Source: an uncultured Alphaproteobacteria bacterium
GTDB taxonomy: Bacteria > Pseudomonadota > Alphaproteobacteria > RF32 > CAG-239
NCBI GenBank assembly: GCA_944390455.1
Contig: CALXPU010000003.1
Location: 89,882-153,881, forward strand
Direction of reading: 5' to 3'
DNA: 64,000 nucleotides
Of this stretch, positions 17,243 to 25,302 are shown piece after piece. Made by a program: the position numbers and the translations under genes. The notes beneath the pieces were generated by a model. That model was given only the letters and a program-made list of their open reading frames with translations, searched no databases and had not been told where the DNA came from. Position 1 is the first letter of the stretch. The number at the start of each line of letters is the position of its first letter.

Positions 17243-18157
17243 ATGACAAATTTAAAAGAAGAGTTTCGAAGTTGGCTAATTAATCAAGGGTTACCTTCAA
17301 AAGGTAAAACTGGTAAAAATAGTACCGTTTATGACTACTTGAGATATATTGATAAAGCAATAAAGCTTCTTTATGAAGGCAGTGATTGGGAGGTTCTTGT
17401 TGAGGAATTTCCTTATGTGTGGTTATTCTACTTATTAAATGGCAAAAATAAATATAAACAAAATACTGCTTCTTTCGAAGAAATATCGCAATTCTTAAAT
17501 AAAAACGCGCATATAAATATTAAAAACGACTTAATGCAAGATTTCAAAATCTATAAAGCTAAAGAGCAATCCTACATCCAAAAATTAAATAATATAAATG
17601 AGAATAGAAAGACTGGAGCTGCTGTTTCAAAATTTTATCGCTTTTTACTTGAAACAAGGAATCTTTCTTCACATAAGTTTGATGACTACATAGAATTGGC
17701 CAATCGTCTTGTCGAATGTTGCATACAAATAAATAATATTACGGTTATTTCTGAAACTGCCAATTCACCTAAACAAATCAAAACTAAAAATAGCGTTTTA
17801 AAAGATGTTAGTTTGACCGAGTTTGCACAATTTCTTGAGTGCTCGGTTCAAAATGCTCTTCGTTTAATAAAAACAGAAAAAATCAATCGTACCGTTTCTG
17901 ACATAAATAACTATTTACATAAGCATTATCATCCTTCTACAAAGCGGAAAAGTGATGACTTAAACATTCTGTCTGCTGAGTGGTACACAATCGAAAAAGC
18001 CTGTGAAATACTTCATTGCTCAAAAACTACGATTAAAAGACTTATGAAAGATGGTTACATTGGATATACAGACTATACACCCAGAAAAATAAAGCTTTTG
18101 GCTGAAGATGTTAACGCATTAATAGGGTTGGATATAAGAAAAAACCATATAGAATAA
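17243..18157 (+). CDS. Excisionase/MerR-like HTH protein with integrase-like N-terminal region (304 aa)
   Basis: The C-terminal segment WYTIEKACEILHCSKTTIKRLMKDGYIGYTDYTPRKIKLLAEDV in outline (about 252-298) is a helix-turn-helix of the excisionase type. A second HTH-like stretch, SLTEFAQFLECSVQNALRLIK, lies near 195-215. The N-terminus (LKEEFRSWLINQGL...VYDYLRYIDKAIKLL) resembles the SAM-like core-binding domain of tyrosine recombinases but no catalytic domain follows. The island-encoded 89-aa protein at 23403-23672 has a similar N-terminus. Likely a DNA-binding regulator, recombination directionality factor or replication protein of the element. AGAGG precedes ATG, and a terminator follows. 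Confidence 0.75.
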   Translation: MTNLKEEFRSWLINQGLPSKGKTGKNSTVYDYLRYIDKAIKLLYEGSDWEVLVEEFPYVWLFYLLNGKNKYKQNTASFEEISQFLNKNAHINIKNDLMQDFKIYKAKEQSYIQKLNNINENRKTGAAVSKFYRFLLETRNLSSHKFDDYIELANRLVECCIQINNITVISETANSPKQIKTKNSVLKDVSLTEFAQFLECSVQNALRLIKTEKINRTVSDINNYLHKHYHPSTKRKSDDLNILSAEWYTIEKACEILHCSKTTIKRLMKDGYIGYTDYTPRKIKLLAEDVNALIGLDIRKNHIE

Positions 18158-18210
18158 AAATTTTTTAATTTAATTTTGTTTTCCCGTTGACAATAAAATC
18201 GTTTTGTGTT

Positions 18211-18249
18211 ACGACTCGTTTCAGGTTACAAAAAAAGAGTCGTTTTTTT
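18211..18249 (+). terminator. Rho-independent terminator
   Basis: ACGACTC / GAGTCGT (7 bp) with a 19-base A-rich loop is followed by seven T. It follows the HTH gene by 53 bases. A consensus-like TTGACA at 18187, with TACGAC 17 bases on, overlaps it, so a promoter with an early terminator is an alternative. Confidence 0.7.
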
Positions 18250-18329
18250 ATTATGATTCAAAAAATCCATATCAAAAAGATAGCTCAATTGATGTAACTT
18301 TGTAATAAATTTTAAAGAGGTAAAGAAAA

Positions 18330-18575
18330 TTGTTTGATATACACATTGACTTTGAATGTCCTCTTGATCTTGATATGGAGCACATTCAATATATTTTTGA
18401 TGTTTCTGATACATTCTTCAGAAAAATCACAGAAGCTAGCGTTGGTACAGATTTGCTAACGGTAGATATTCATACTGGTGATTATTGCTATAGCATGGAA
18501 ACAGGTTGTTGCACTACTCCCGAAGATGATAATTTTGAAGAAGTTAAAGATGAAAGTAAAGTACAACTAAATTAA
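18330..18575 (+). CDS. Small acidic hypothetical protein (81 aa)
   Basis: An acidic protein of unknown family (MFDIHIDFECPLDLDMEHIQYIFDVSD...) with a cluster of cysteines and tyrosine (DYCYSMETGCCTTPED). The start would be TTG at 18330, with AGAGGT about 10 bases upstream; no ATG fits. The composition and the ribosome site favour a real gene over the opposite-strand frame at 18226-18414. No function can be inferred. Confidence 0.55.
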   Translation: MFDIHIDFECPLDLDMEHIQYIFDVSDTFFRKITEASVGTDLLTVDIHTGDYCYSMETGCCTTPEDDNFEEVKDESKVQLN

Positions 18576-18605
18576 CTTTAATATTTCTGAGCTTTAAAGA
18601 AAAAA

Positions 18606-18637
18606 TGGATTGAAAATGTTGGCGCATTTTCAATCCA
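18606..18637. repeat. Perfect 13-bp hairpin
   Basis: TGGATTGAAAATG and CATTTTCAATCCA are perfect complements around the loop TTGGCG. No T-run follows, so it is not a simple terminator. It lies just upstream of a second inverted repeat (18655-18729), both in front of the MT-A70-like gene. Confidence 0.75.
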
Positions 18638-18654
18638 CCGCAAAGCTCGTCAAT

Positions 18655-18729
18655 GATTAAATCGGCGAACCTTACAACGTGCCTTATATTATAATTATAA
18701 ATATAAAAAAGTAAATAGCCGATTTAATC
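18655..18729. repeat. 12-bp inverted repeat enclosing an AT-rich 51-base segment
   Basis: GATTAAATCGGC (18655-18666) and GCCGATTTAATC (18718-18729) are perfect complements. The enclosed DNA is extremely AT-rich with TATATTATAATTATAAATATA-like sequence. It ends 33 bases before the start of the MT-A70-like gene, so it may be a leader structure, an operator pair or an invertible segment. Confidence 0.7.
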
Positions 18730-18762
18730 TTCATAAAAAAATTAATTTTTAAGGAAGAAAAA

Positions 18763-20073
18763 ATGGTAGGATTTAAAGCTACGGTTCTTGCTCACCAACA
18801 TAAAATAGATGAAAATCAAGATATTGTTGGTAGCAACATTGTTACTGAAAATATTATTGACGCAAACTGGGAAGAAATTCGCCAAATTAATAATGAACCG
18901 CCTATCCCATTCGCGGAAAATGATAATTCAACAAGTGAAAACGACGATGATGGAGGAGCTAGCTCTCCTCCACCGTCAATTGCAGAAGCTTCTATTGAAG
19001 ATAAAGATTCTTCAGATAATATTGCTCAAGAAGCTGAAAATACCTGCAACAGACTTAATCAACACGTTTCAATGCATGCCAATGCCTATACACCATCGGT
19101 ATTGGTTGCCACAGATACAGCCTTAAACTTTCCGGCAGTTCCTGACGATCCTCTTCAGCTTACAACTTTTGTAACTATCGGTGAAAAAGCTATTGATGCC
19201 GCAAAAATTTTGTGTGCCAAACCTAATTTATCAGCTCAGGAATATCTGGCTTTGCATAACAAGGCAAAAGAGCAAGGTTATATCCTTCTTGCTGCTGCAT
19301 TAAAGCTAAGTATACAAATAAATAACATTAAAACTCATCAAGGCAAGAAAGAATGTCGTACAAAAGAGCAAATTTTACAAGAAGATTTTCATCTCACTCA
19401 GGCTCAAGCTAGGAGAATTGATAAACTAACCGTTGAAGCTGTCGATAAAGAGAAAAAACGCGCTCGTGACCAGGATGATATTCCTACGGTTACAAGGGCT
19501 CTTAAGTACGCCAAAGCTGCTGACACAAAACTCAAAAAAGCTAAGGAAAAAGCAACTCAAAATGTTACTTGTAATGAGAATTCTCCTATTGTTTCTCAAA
19601 ATATTGAAAACCGATTCGACATCATCTATGCCGATTTTAATAAATTTGATGAAAATTTCAATCTATCAAAGGTGGCTAATGATAATGCCTTGCTTTATCT
19701 TTGGGTCAATAATACTCGATTAGCCGAAGGGATTAATGCTATTGCAGTCAATGGTTTTGAATATTCTGATAATGTAGCATTCATTCGCATTAACTGTCAA
19801 CGTAGCGGAAAATATATTCAAAATTATCACGACTTAATTTTGATTGCAGCTAAAGGTGATTTTCCAAAACCAGAATTGTTCAAAGATAAATCGGTCATCT
19901 ACGAGGCTGATGTTATTGAAAATGGTAGTTACAGATATTGTAAAGAAATAATACAAAAAATGTATCCTGATGCTTCTTTGCTCGATTTGACTGTAAATGA
20001 AATTTCGGAAGTAAAGACTGAAAATGCAGAGACCAAGGAAGAAGCTGACTTTCAGGAGAAGCATAATGGTTAA
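18763..20073 (+). CDS. MT-A70-like protein with degenerate catalytic motif (436 aa)
   Basis: Residues 1-110 are acidic and low-complexity (ENDNSTSENDDDGGASSPPPS). A lysine-rich helical middle follows (about 190-275). The C-terminal 150 residues have the layout of MT-A70 adenine methyltransferases: RFDIIYADFNKF where DPPW should be, NALLYLWVNNTRLAEGINAIAVNGFEY, then VAFIRINCQRSGKYIQNYHDLILIAAKG. The catalytic D-P-P-W reads A-D-F-N, so enzymatic activity is doubtful. It overlaps the C5 methyltransferase gene by 8 bases (ATGGTTAA), indicating translational coupling. A role as binding or specificity partner of that enzyme is inference. Confidence 0.75.
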   Translation: MVGFKATVLAHQHKIDENQDIVGSNIVTENIIDANWEEIRQINNEPPIPFAENDNSTSENDDDGGASSPPPSIAEASIEDKDSSDNIAQEAENTCNRLNQHVSMHANAYTPSVLVATDTALNFPAVPDDPLQLTTFVTIGEKAIDAAKILCAKPNLSAQEYLALHNKAKEQGYILLAAALKLSIQINNIKTHQGKKECRTKEQILQEDFHLTQAQARRIDKLTVEAVDKEKKRARDQDDIPTVTRALKYAKAADTKLKKAKEKATQNVTCNENSPIVSQNIENRFDIIYADFNKFDENFNLSKVANDNALLYLWVNNTRLAEGINAIAVNGFEYSDNVAFIRINCQRSGKYIQNYHDLILIAAKGDFPKPELFKDKSVIYEADVIENGSYRYCKEIIQKMYPDASLLDLTVNEISEVKTENAETKEEADFQEKHNG

Positions 20074-21118
20074 TACTCCATCTAAGATTAAGACTTTCTG
20101 TGGTTTTATGAGTGCATCGGTTGGATTTGAATTCGCTGAAGAAGTAGGTTTTGAAGTTGTGTTAGGCAATGAACGAAACCCTATCCGGGCTCGGTGGTCG
20201 CAAGACAAATATCCAAATGCAGACGTTGTAAACGGGTCTTTTATAGACCCTACCATCTTCGCTGATTTAGTTCGCAAATTTACCGAACTGAATTGCCAAT
20301 TAGCTACTTTTTCACCTTGTTGTCAACCTTTCTCAAGGGCTGGAATGCAACATTTACATTCAAAAGAAGCTTTTTTATTCTTGTATATTATAGAGTTTAT
20401 AAAATTAACCCAAACCCCATGGGCTTGGATTGAAAATGCATTAGAATTTCAAAATGCCATTTTGGATGATGATAACAGAACTGTTGAACAACGTATTCGT
20501 GATGAATTGGAACCTCTTGGCTATCATATCGAAGTGAAAATTCAAGATGCCGTTGGATTTGCTACACCTCAACACCGACGCAGAACAATTGTTTTAATAT
20601 CTCGTATTGGCGAATGGAAACATCCTCAGGAATGTGATGAAAGTCAGTACATTTCTGCTGAAACTGCTATTGGGCATTTACCTCCTGTCGATGCAGGTAA
20701 ACGAAGCGGAATATTTTTGCATAATGGACCATACTTACCAAAATGTCAGGTTGATATGTTGTCTGATACTCCTGAAGGCTGTTATCCTCAACAATTTATA
20801 AATAAAGATGGAACAATATATCCGACGAACAAACCAAATTTTGTAGCAAGACGAGGCCTAAGAGATAAACCTTGGGGAACAATTGTTCAGAAAAGCGACA
20901 GTTTAACGGGTTTTAATACGGTACACTATGAACAAAATCGAACTTTAACTACTTTGGAAACTATTTTGTTAACAGGTTTACCTCAAAACTGGTTCATTCC
21001 TTTATGGGCTAGAAATAATGAAGAATTAATCCGTGATGTAATAGGAGAAGCCTTTGCTCCGCTCCATGTTAAGGCTTTATTACAGTCTTTGAGAAATTGT
21101 TGCATTGATGATAAATAA
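20066..21118 (+). CDS. DNA (cytosine-5-)-methyltransferase
   Basis: A 350-residue C5 methylase. Motif I is FCGFMSASVGFEFA, motif IV with the catalytic cysteine is SPCCQPFSRAG (PCQ with the preceding proline replaced by Cys), motif VI IENA, motif VIII TPQHRRRTIVLISR, and motif X is in the C-terminus (IGEAFAPLHVKALL). ATG 20066 overlaps the end of the MT-A70-like gene. No restriction endonuclease gene is adjacent, so it is probably an orphan or anti-restriction methylase of the element. A terminator follows closely. Confidence 0.9.
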   Translation: MVNTPSKIKTFCGFMSASVGFEFAEEVGFEVVLGNERNPIRARWSQDKYPNADVVNGSFIDPTIFADLVRKFTELNCQLATFSPCCQPFSRAGMQHLHSKEAFLFLYIIEFIKLTQTPWAWIENALEFQNAILDDDNRTVEQRIRDELEPLGYHIEVKIQDAVGFATPQHRRRTIVLISRIGEWKHPQECDESQYISAETAIGHLPPVDAGKRSGIFLHNGPYLPKCQVDMLSDTPEGCYPQQFINKDGTIYPTNKPNFVARRGLRDKPWGTIVQKSDSLTGFNTVHYEQNRTLTTLETILLTGLPQNWFIPLWARNNEELIRDVIGEAFAPLHVKALLQSLRNCCIDDK

Positions 21119-21124
21119 AAAGGA

Positions 21125-21152
21125 AGAGGAGTTACTTCGCTCCTCTTTTTTT
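21125..21152 (+). terminator. Rho-independent terminator after the C5 methyltransferase
   Basis: AGAGGAG / CTCCTCT, 7 bp, loop of 8 bases, then a T run, starting 7 bases after the stop codon. Confidence 0.88.
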
Positions 21153-21183
21153 ACTTCTTGCTATGCACAACAAGAAGTTAAAA
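21151..21183. repeat. Dispersed hairpin repeat (also at 17127, 22709 and 22999)
   Basis: ACTTCTTG...CAAGAAGT inverted repeat with the centre CTATGCACAA. Related copies are GCTATGCATAGCAAGAAGTT at 17127, ACTTCTTGTTATGCTCAACA plus GGAAG at 22711, and a more degenerate ACTTGTTGTCATTAAGGTTA plus AGAAGTT at 23001. All lie in gene-free parts of the first 7 kb of the island, at its gene borders. Confidence 0.6.
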
Positions 21184-21669
21184 ATTGGAGTTTGTGATTA
21201 AATTTTATGTCATTTATAAAAAATTGGTAGTTCTAAAGTTTTCGTCGTCAATGACAAGAACTTTTCTGTAAAAAAAATCAAACAACCTAATTCTTATTGA
21301 GAATGAACCTAAGATATTATTTTTATGTGATTTTATACATGCAATGTCATGAAAAATAAAAATGTAAAACCAAAAAATTTTTATCTTTAAGAAATTTCAT
21401 CATTAGATTTTGTGAAAAAAACAATTCTATATAAATGTATCATGAACCATTGAATGGATACCATACATTGGATAATGACTGCCTAAAAGCGTTAAATAGC
21501 ATTATCCAAGCTGATTTTAAGCATGGGATACGAAGAAGCAAAACAAATGCGTCTTTTGTTATTATTATACTCAAAATAAATTATAAATAAATGAATTAAA
21601 ATAAATAAAAATAATAACTTAAGTAAAATTAAATATAAAAAATAAATGTAAAAAGTAAGAATAAAGAAG
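21184..21669. other. Gene-free region upstream of the first HUH Rep-like gene
   Basis: No open frame here looks coding. TTGGATAATG (21468-21477) and CATTATCCAA (21500-21509) form a perfect 10-bp inverted repeat with a 22-base loop. GTCGTCAATGACAAGAACTT at 21247 closely matches the 3' end of the small gene at 31056-31244 and translates in one frame to VVNDKNFS against VVDDKNFS, so it is probably a gene remnant. The inverted repeat, about 160 bases before a HUH protein gene, is a candidate replication or nicking site. Confidence 0.5.
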
Positions 21670-22695
21670 ATGAAAATAAGAAAGAATAAACAAAAATATA
21701 AACAAGTATTGTTGCAAGAGATAATGGCACAAATACCTAAAAACAATATGCCAAAGAGTAATGCAACGATAAGTATTGAAGATTATATATATGTATTAGG
21801 TATTATAAGAAGATATGGATTAAATTATATTTTTGATAAAGTAAAAGATAAATTTGAATTAAGTAATTTTGTTTTACCTTTATTTGAATATGGTATTTCT
21901 TTTAATGATTATTTAGTTACTTCTTCTATTTTATCTGTTTATCCTAATATTAGATATGATAATAATAATTTTAAAAAGATGTATAGCGGTAAACTTAATG
22001 GGAATCAAATAAACCGTATCCAAGAAATAGTTAATAAAATATCTAGTATTTCCAAATGTTTGAATAATCTAAAACTTAATCAAAACACTCACATAAACAA
22101 GCCTAAAGCAACCACAGATTCACAAAATAATATTAATCTAAGCAAACCTATACTAAATAAAAAAGCTGAATCCTACGGTCAAAAAACGGATACTTCTAAT
22201 AATCAAGTAAATTACAATAAATCAGACTATATTAAACTAATTATGAGCAATTGGATTACAGGAATATATAAACCTGCTTATTTTTTATCAATTCGATTAC
22301 CTGAACATCAAGCAACAAATAATGAGTTTAAGTCTAATACACATTTAAGAATGATTATGAAAGTATTTGAAAAGAAATTATTAGGTAGGCATTGGAATAA
22401 ACATCATCTTCGTTTTATTGCTTTTGCAGAAAATGGAACAAATACAAATTGGCATTATCATGTTTTGTTTAATCAAAGTAACTTTACTGAAGATGAATTA
22501 CAAGAAACTATATTACAAACAAGTATTACATTAAAGCTGCCTTCATATTGTTTGTTGCTAGAACCAATAACCCATAATGCGGAAAATGTTAACTTTTATT
22601 GTGAAAAAGAAATTGAGGTATTAGAAAATGGAAATTTTAACAGTGACAGTATTATTTTATCTGATTGTTTGTTTTACATCTTCAAAAATGCATAA
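21670..22695 (+). CDS. HUH Rep-like replication/nicking protein (341 aa)
   Basis: The C-terminal third has HLRFIAFAENGTNTNWHYHVLFN, an H-x-H metal-binding motif with a preceding acidic residue, followed by NVNFYCEKEI, in which Tyr is three residues before Lys (Y-x-x-K), the order of motifs in rolling-circle Rep and phage/plasmid initiators. The N-terminal half is helical, lysine/asparagine-rich and unrecognised. Probably a replication initiator or relaxase-like nickase of the element. A second, shorter protein with the same motif logic is encoded at 38585. Base composition is extremely AT-rich. Confidence 0.7.
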   Translation: MKIRKNKQKYKQVLLQEIMAQIPKNNMPKSNATISIEDYIYVLGIIRRYGLNYIFDKVKDKFELSNFVLPLFEYGISFNDYLVTSSILSVYPNIRYDNNNFKKMYSGKLNGNQINRIQEIVNKISSISKCLNNLKLNQNTHINKPKATTDSQNNINLSKPILNKKAESYGQKTDTSNNQVNYNKSDYIKLIMSNWITGIYKPAYFLSIRLPEHQATNNEFKSNTHLRMIMKVFEKKLLGRHWNKHHLRFIAFAENGTNTNWHYHVLFNQSNFTEDELQETILQTSITLKLPSYCLLLEPITHNAENVNFYCEKEIEVLENGNFNSDSIILSDCLFYIFKNA

Positions 22696-23085
22696 AATAA
22701 TAAAAAAGTAACTTCTTGTTATGCTCAACAGGAAGATAAATTATAAAAAAACATCATAATGGAAATTTAACCGTTTACAAATCCCAATATTCACGACATT
22801 ACAATTATATCAGATTCTTTTTGATGGTTATAACACATTGTAAATAGGTATTATTATGTTTAACTTCTGCTAAATTTTGCAAAAGTTATATCTCATTACT
22901 CCATAAACAACCCGTGGATATCCAAATTTAATAAAAGTAATAAAACCTATATCAAATAAAATGATTGTATCCACGGGTTAAAAAATGAGATGTTTAAAAT
23001 AACTTGTTGTCATTAAGGTTAAGAAGTTAAAATATCAAAAATAAAAAAATCCGACTTGATATTACTCAAATCGGACTAAATTTTT
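22696..23085. other. Gene-free region with a 12-bp inverted repeat after the HUH gene
   Basis: AACCCGTGGATA (22909-22920) and TATCCACGGGTT (22968-22979) are perfect complements 47 bases apart. ATCTCATT occurs outside each arm in inverted orientation as well. Copies of the dispersed hairpin repeat are at 22709 and 22999, and CACGACATTACAA occurs at 22792. The converging gene orientation and the GTGGATA content fit a replication-associated or regulatory site; nothing more can be said. Confidence 0.55.
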
Positions 23086-23403
23086 TTAATACTCATGAGA
23101 TAACATAATCGTCATAACTCGGTTGATTATATTTGGATTACATGGATTTTCTGAATAAAATCGATAATTTTTATCATAATAATCAATTTTCCAATAAATT
23201 TGTTCTCCTTTATAGTAAAAACTGCCAAAATCATGCTCGTTGTATGGATCGTTTGCTTTGGTGAAATTATTAAAACATCTAACTTGATTTAATATTTCAG
23301 TTAATTCACTTTGGCTTTTAGCTGATATTCCACAGGATAATGTAACTCTTCCTCCGCTAAAGCTTTTTCTAAAGTGATCATTTAATGTTTTGATATCAGT
23401 CAT
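23086..23403 (-). CDS. DUF3768 protein (copy 1)
   Basis: The 105-residue protein has the DUF3768 signature: LNDHFRKSFSGGRVTLSCGISAK, then NDPYNEHDFGSFYYKGEQIYWKIDYYD and the end RVMTIMLSHEY. The family is frequent on alphaproteobacterial mobile elements and its function is unknown. A second copy is at 41910-42245. Its start overlaps the stop of the 89-aa gene by one base, so the two are translationally coupled. Confidence 0.88.
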   Translation of the reverse strand: MTDIKTLNDHFRKSFSGGRVTLSCGISAKSQSELTEILNQVRCFNNFTKANDPYNEHDFGSFYYKGEQIYWKIDYYDKNYRFYSENPCNPNIINRVMTIMLSHEY

Positions 23404-23672
23404 TAGTTTACACTTTCAATGAGGTTGTTTGATACCAAAAACATTTTAAAACGTCTCAAGGCTTGTCTAACAGAAGTATGGCTTCTTTTGCCATAACTTG
23501 ATTTTTTACCGTTAATTTCATATTCAGGTAAAATTAAAGCAATATTTTCAACCAAATGAGACAGAGTATAACCTTCAGCACGACACAATCTTTCAATTCT
23601 TCCTTGATAATCAAAAGCGGTGGTAGGTTTGTAATTATTGTTTAACAACCAATTTTCAAATTCTTTCAACAT
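23403..23672 (-). CDS. Integrase N-terminal-like small protein (89 aa)
   Basis: MLKEFENWLLNNNYKPTTAFDYQGRIERLC and VRQALRRFKMFLVSNNL have the pattern of the SAM-like core-binding domain of tyrosine recombinases, but the protein ends there, without a catalytic domain. It resembles the N-terminus of the 17243 protein. It could be a stand-alone DNA-binding protein rather than a broken integrase, since it is in an operon with intact small genes. GGAG precedes the ATG. Confidence 0.72.
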   Translation of the reverse strand: MLKEFENWLLNNNYKPTTAFDYQGRIERLCRAEGYTLSHLVENIALILPEYEINGKKSSYGKRSHTSVRQALRRFKMFLVSNNLIESVN

Positions 23673-23683
23673 AGCAAATCTCC

Positions 23684-23812
23684 TTATAAACGAACAATTT
23701 CAGTCATAACAGTGCAGCCTCTTGCTTTTTCAGCTGCACAAGCATCCATTGCTTCGGATAAGGACCAATAAATAGTAGGTAACAAGATACCGTTAACTTT
23801 AATTTGATACAT
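23684..23812 (-). CDS. Small protein MYQIKVNG... (42 aa)
   Basis: ATG 23812, preceded by AAGGA, opens a 42-codon frame (MYQIKVNGILLPTIYWSLSE...CTVMTEIVRL) ending 11 bases before the next gene of the same strand. The sequence is protein-like, with a short beta-hairpin followed by a helix. The close spacing 23812-23684-23672 argues for a real first gene of the DUF3768 operon. No function is known. Confidence 0.65.
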   Translation of the reverse strand: MYQIKVNGILLPTIYWSLSEAMDACAAEKARGCTVMTEIVRL

Positions 23813-23997
23813 TGCATTTTCCTTTCATAAATAGTTGTTTACTCACTAACTATTTAAATCATGCCGTGTATTTTCTAATTCGGGAGCCCCTTTTTTTCTA
23901 CTTCCTGGTAACATTTTGCTACGATTGGATTAAGTGATTAGATTTAAAAGATTTTTTATTAGTATATTGTAAAAGTGTCATTTTTTAGAAAAATAAA

Positions 23998-24021
23998 ACC
24001 TCTGTAAAAATTAACAGAGGT
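23998..24021 (-). terminator. Terminator of the lipoprotein operon
   Basis: On the minus strand ACCTCTGT / ACAGAGGT (8 bp, 8-base loop) is followed by TTTATTTTT. It lies 27 bases after the CsgG-like stop codon. Confidence 0.85.
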
Positions 24022-24048
24022 CTTATTTCCATATAGAGAAAGTCAAAA

Positions 24049-25302
24049 TTACCACTCATCTTCCGATATTTTTTTCTTTATCGGCTTTTTATTTTTAGTG
24101 GTCGTCTTAGGAGTGGGATTTAAATAGCGACAAATCTGCCCCTTTTTAATCTTTGCAATATCTCCGCTTTCTAATATTCCGACTGAATATTTAGGTTTAA
24201 CCTCGGAAATGCGTAAAGTTGCAATTTGAGTTTCTTCTGCACCTAAAGATTCTCCGGTATATGGATCTATAATTTTTTCTCCAACACTATATACCGCATA
24301 AAGAGAACCTTTTTTGATATTTTCTCCACCAATATTAAGATATATGTTGTTGCCATTTATATTAACGATTAAGGGGGGATAAATATTCTCAATACATCTG
24401 TCGACAATCTGTGCAGCCGCTTTCTGCATAAGCAATGACAAAATATCCTGACATTTTTTACCGGATATCTCTGAGTGGCTTAACGAAACCCGAACAGAAG
24501 AAGCAAATTTAACCTGCCTGGTTGCAAATGCCAACAATCTGAAGTCTATTACGGCAGAAGCACTATAAGTTGTGAATGTATCTCCGGATAATGCTATTTT
24601 TCGCTTGTTCGCACTAATATTTAAACTTTTTATAGTTCCGGTCACAATATAGTCAGTGCCTTTGACCTGACCCAATTTTGCAATTTCGGAGCGTTTGGCG
24701 TCTTCACTTAATACAAGAGATTTTTCAAGAGCATATACATCTTCATTATCCCTGTCTAAAACCGAAAATTTTCTGGTTGCCGTAAATGCATTAACCAAGG
24801 CATCAGTTATTCCTTCAATTTGCCGGTCTGCTGTTAAAGTCGTTCCCATACAGGAAGATTTTTCGGCTTTAAAACCTAATACGGCAATTCCGCGGCGGTT
24901 ATTATCTTGTCCGGGAACTTCATATTTTTCAATTTCAACAACCATATCAACCTGATAAGTTCCGTCATCGTCTTTAATGCTGCTGACAACCTGATAACCA
25001 GAAATATAGCCGTTAATTTGTGTTAAGATACCGCTTTGGGTTTCTTTGCTAAAATGTTGTTTCGATTTTGTTTCATCGTTGTTGGTCTGTTCTGCAACGA
25101 TTGAGGATAAAGACATTGCATCTACGGCATTAACGCTGATACCGGAAACTTGGGCGATTGCTTCTTTCAATCCTTCAATAACGGCAATTTTATGACTTGC
25201 GCCATAACCGGTAACCTCAACCGAAATAGTTTTAGCCTCGGCTTGTATTGCCCATAAACAAAAAATACTGATTGCTGCAATATATTTAAAAATCGTAATC
25301 AT
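24049..25302 (-). CDS. Secreted CsgG/HfaB-FlgT-like protein (417 aa)
   Basis: A signal peptide (MITIFKYIAAISIFCLWAIQ, then AEA) is followed by VEVTGYGASHKIAVIEGLKEAI, which resembles the FlgT N-terminal domain. A CsgG-type domain comes next: GIAVLGFKAEKSS, ADRQIEGITDALVNAF, RKFSVLDRDN, and LGQVKGTDYIVTGTIKSL. The C-terminus is Lys-rich (residues about 395-417). CsgG-family proteins assemble outer-membrane secretion channels or surface-anchoring complexes, e.g. curli and holdfast. ATG 25302 is preferred to TTG 25305. It overlaps the upstream gene by 17 bases. Last gene of the six-gene phase-variable operon. Confidence 0.8.
   Translation of the reverse strand: MITIFKYIAAISIFCLWAIQAEAKTISVEVTGYGASHKIAVIEGLKEAIAQVSGISVNAVDAMSLSSIVAEQTNNDETKSKQHFSKETQSGILTQINGYISGYQVVSSIKDDDGTYQVDMVVEIEKYEVPGQDNNRRGIAVLGFKAEKSSCMGTTLTADRQIEGITDALVNAFTATRKFSVLDRDNEDVYALEKSLVLSEDAKRSEIAKLGQVKGTDYIVTGTIKSLNISANKRKIALSGDTFTTYSASAVIDFRLLAFATRQVKFASSVRVSLSHSEISGKKCQDILSLLMQKAAAQIVDRCIENIYPPLIVNINGNNIYLNIGGENIKKGSLYAVYSVGEKIIDPYTGESLGAEETQIATLRISEVKPKYSVGILESGDIAKIKKGQICRYLNPTPKTTTKNKKPIKKKISEDEW

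Noticed and set aside
16155..23085. CRISPR array or tandem spacers in the gene-free parts of the left island
   Set aside because: Repeats there are unique palindromes or irregularly dispersed; no regular repeat-spacer unit and no cas gene.
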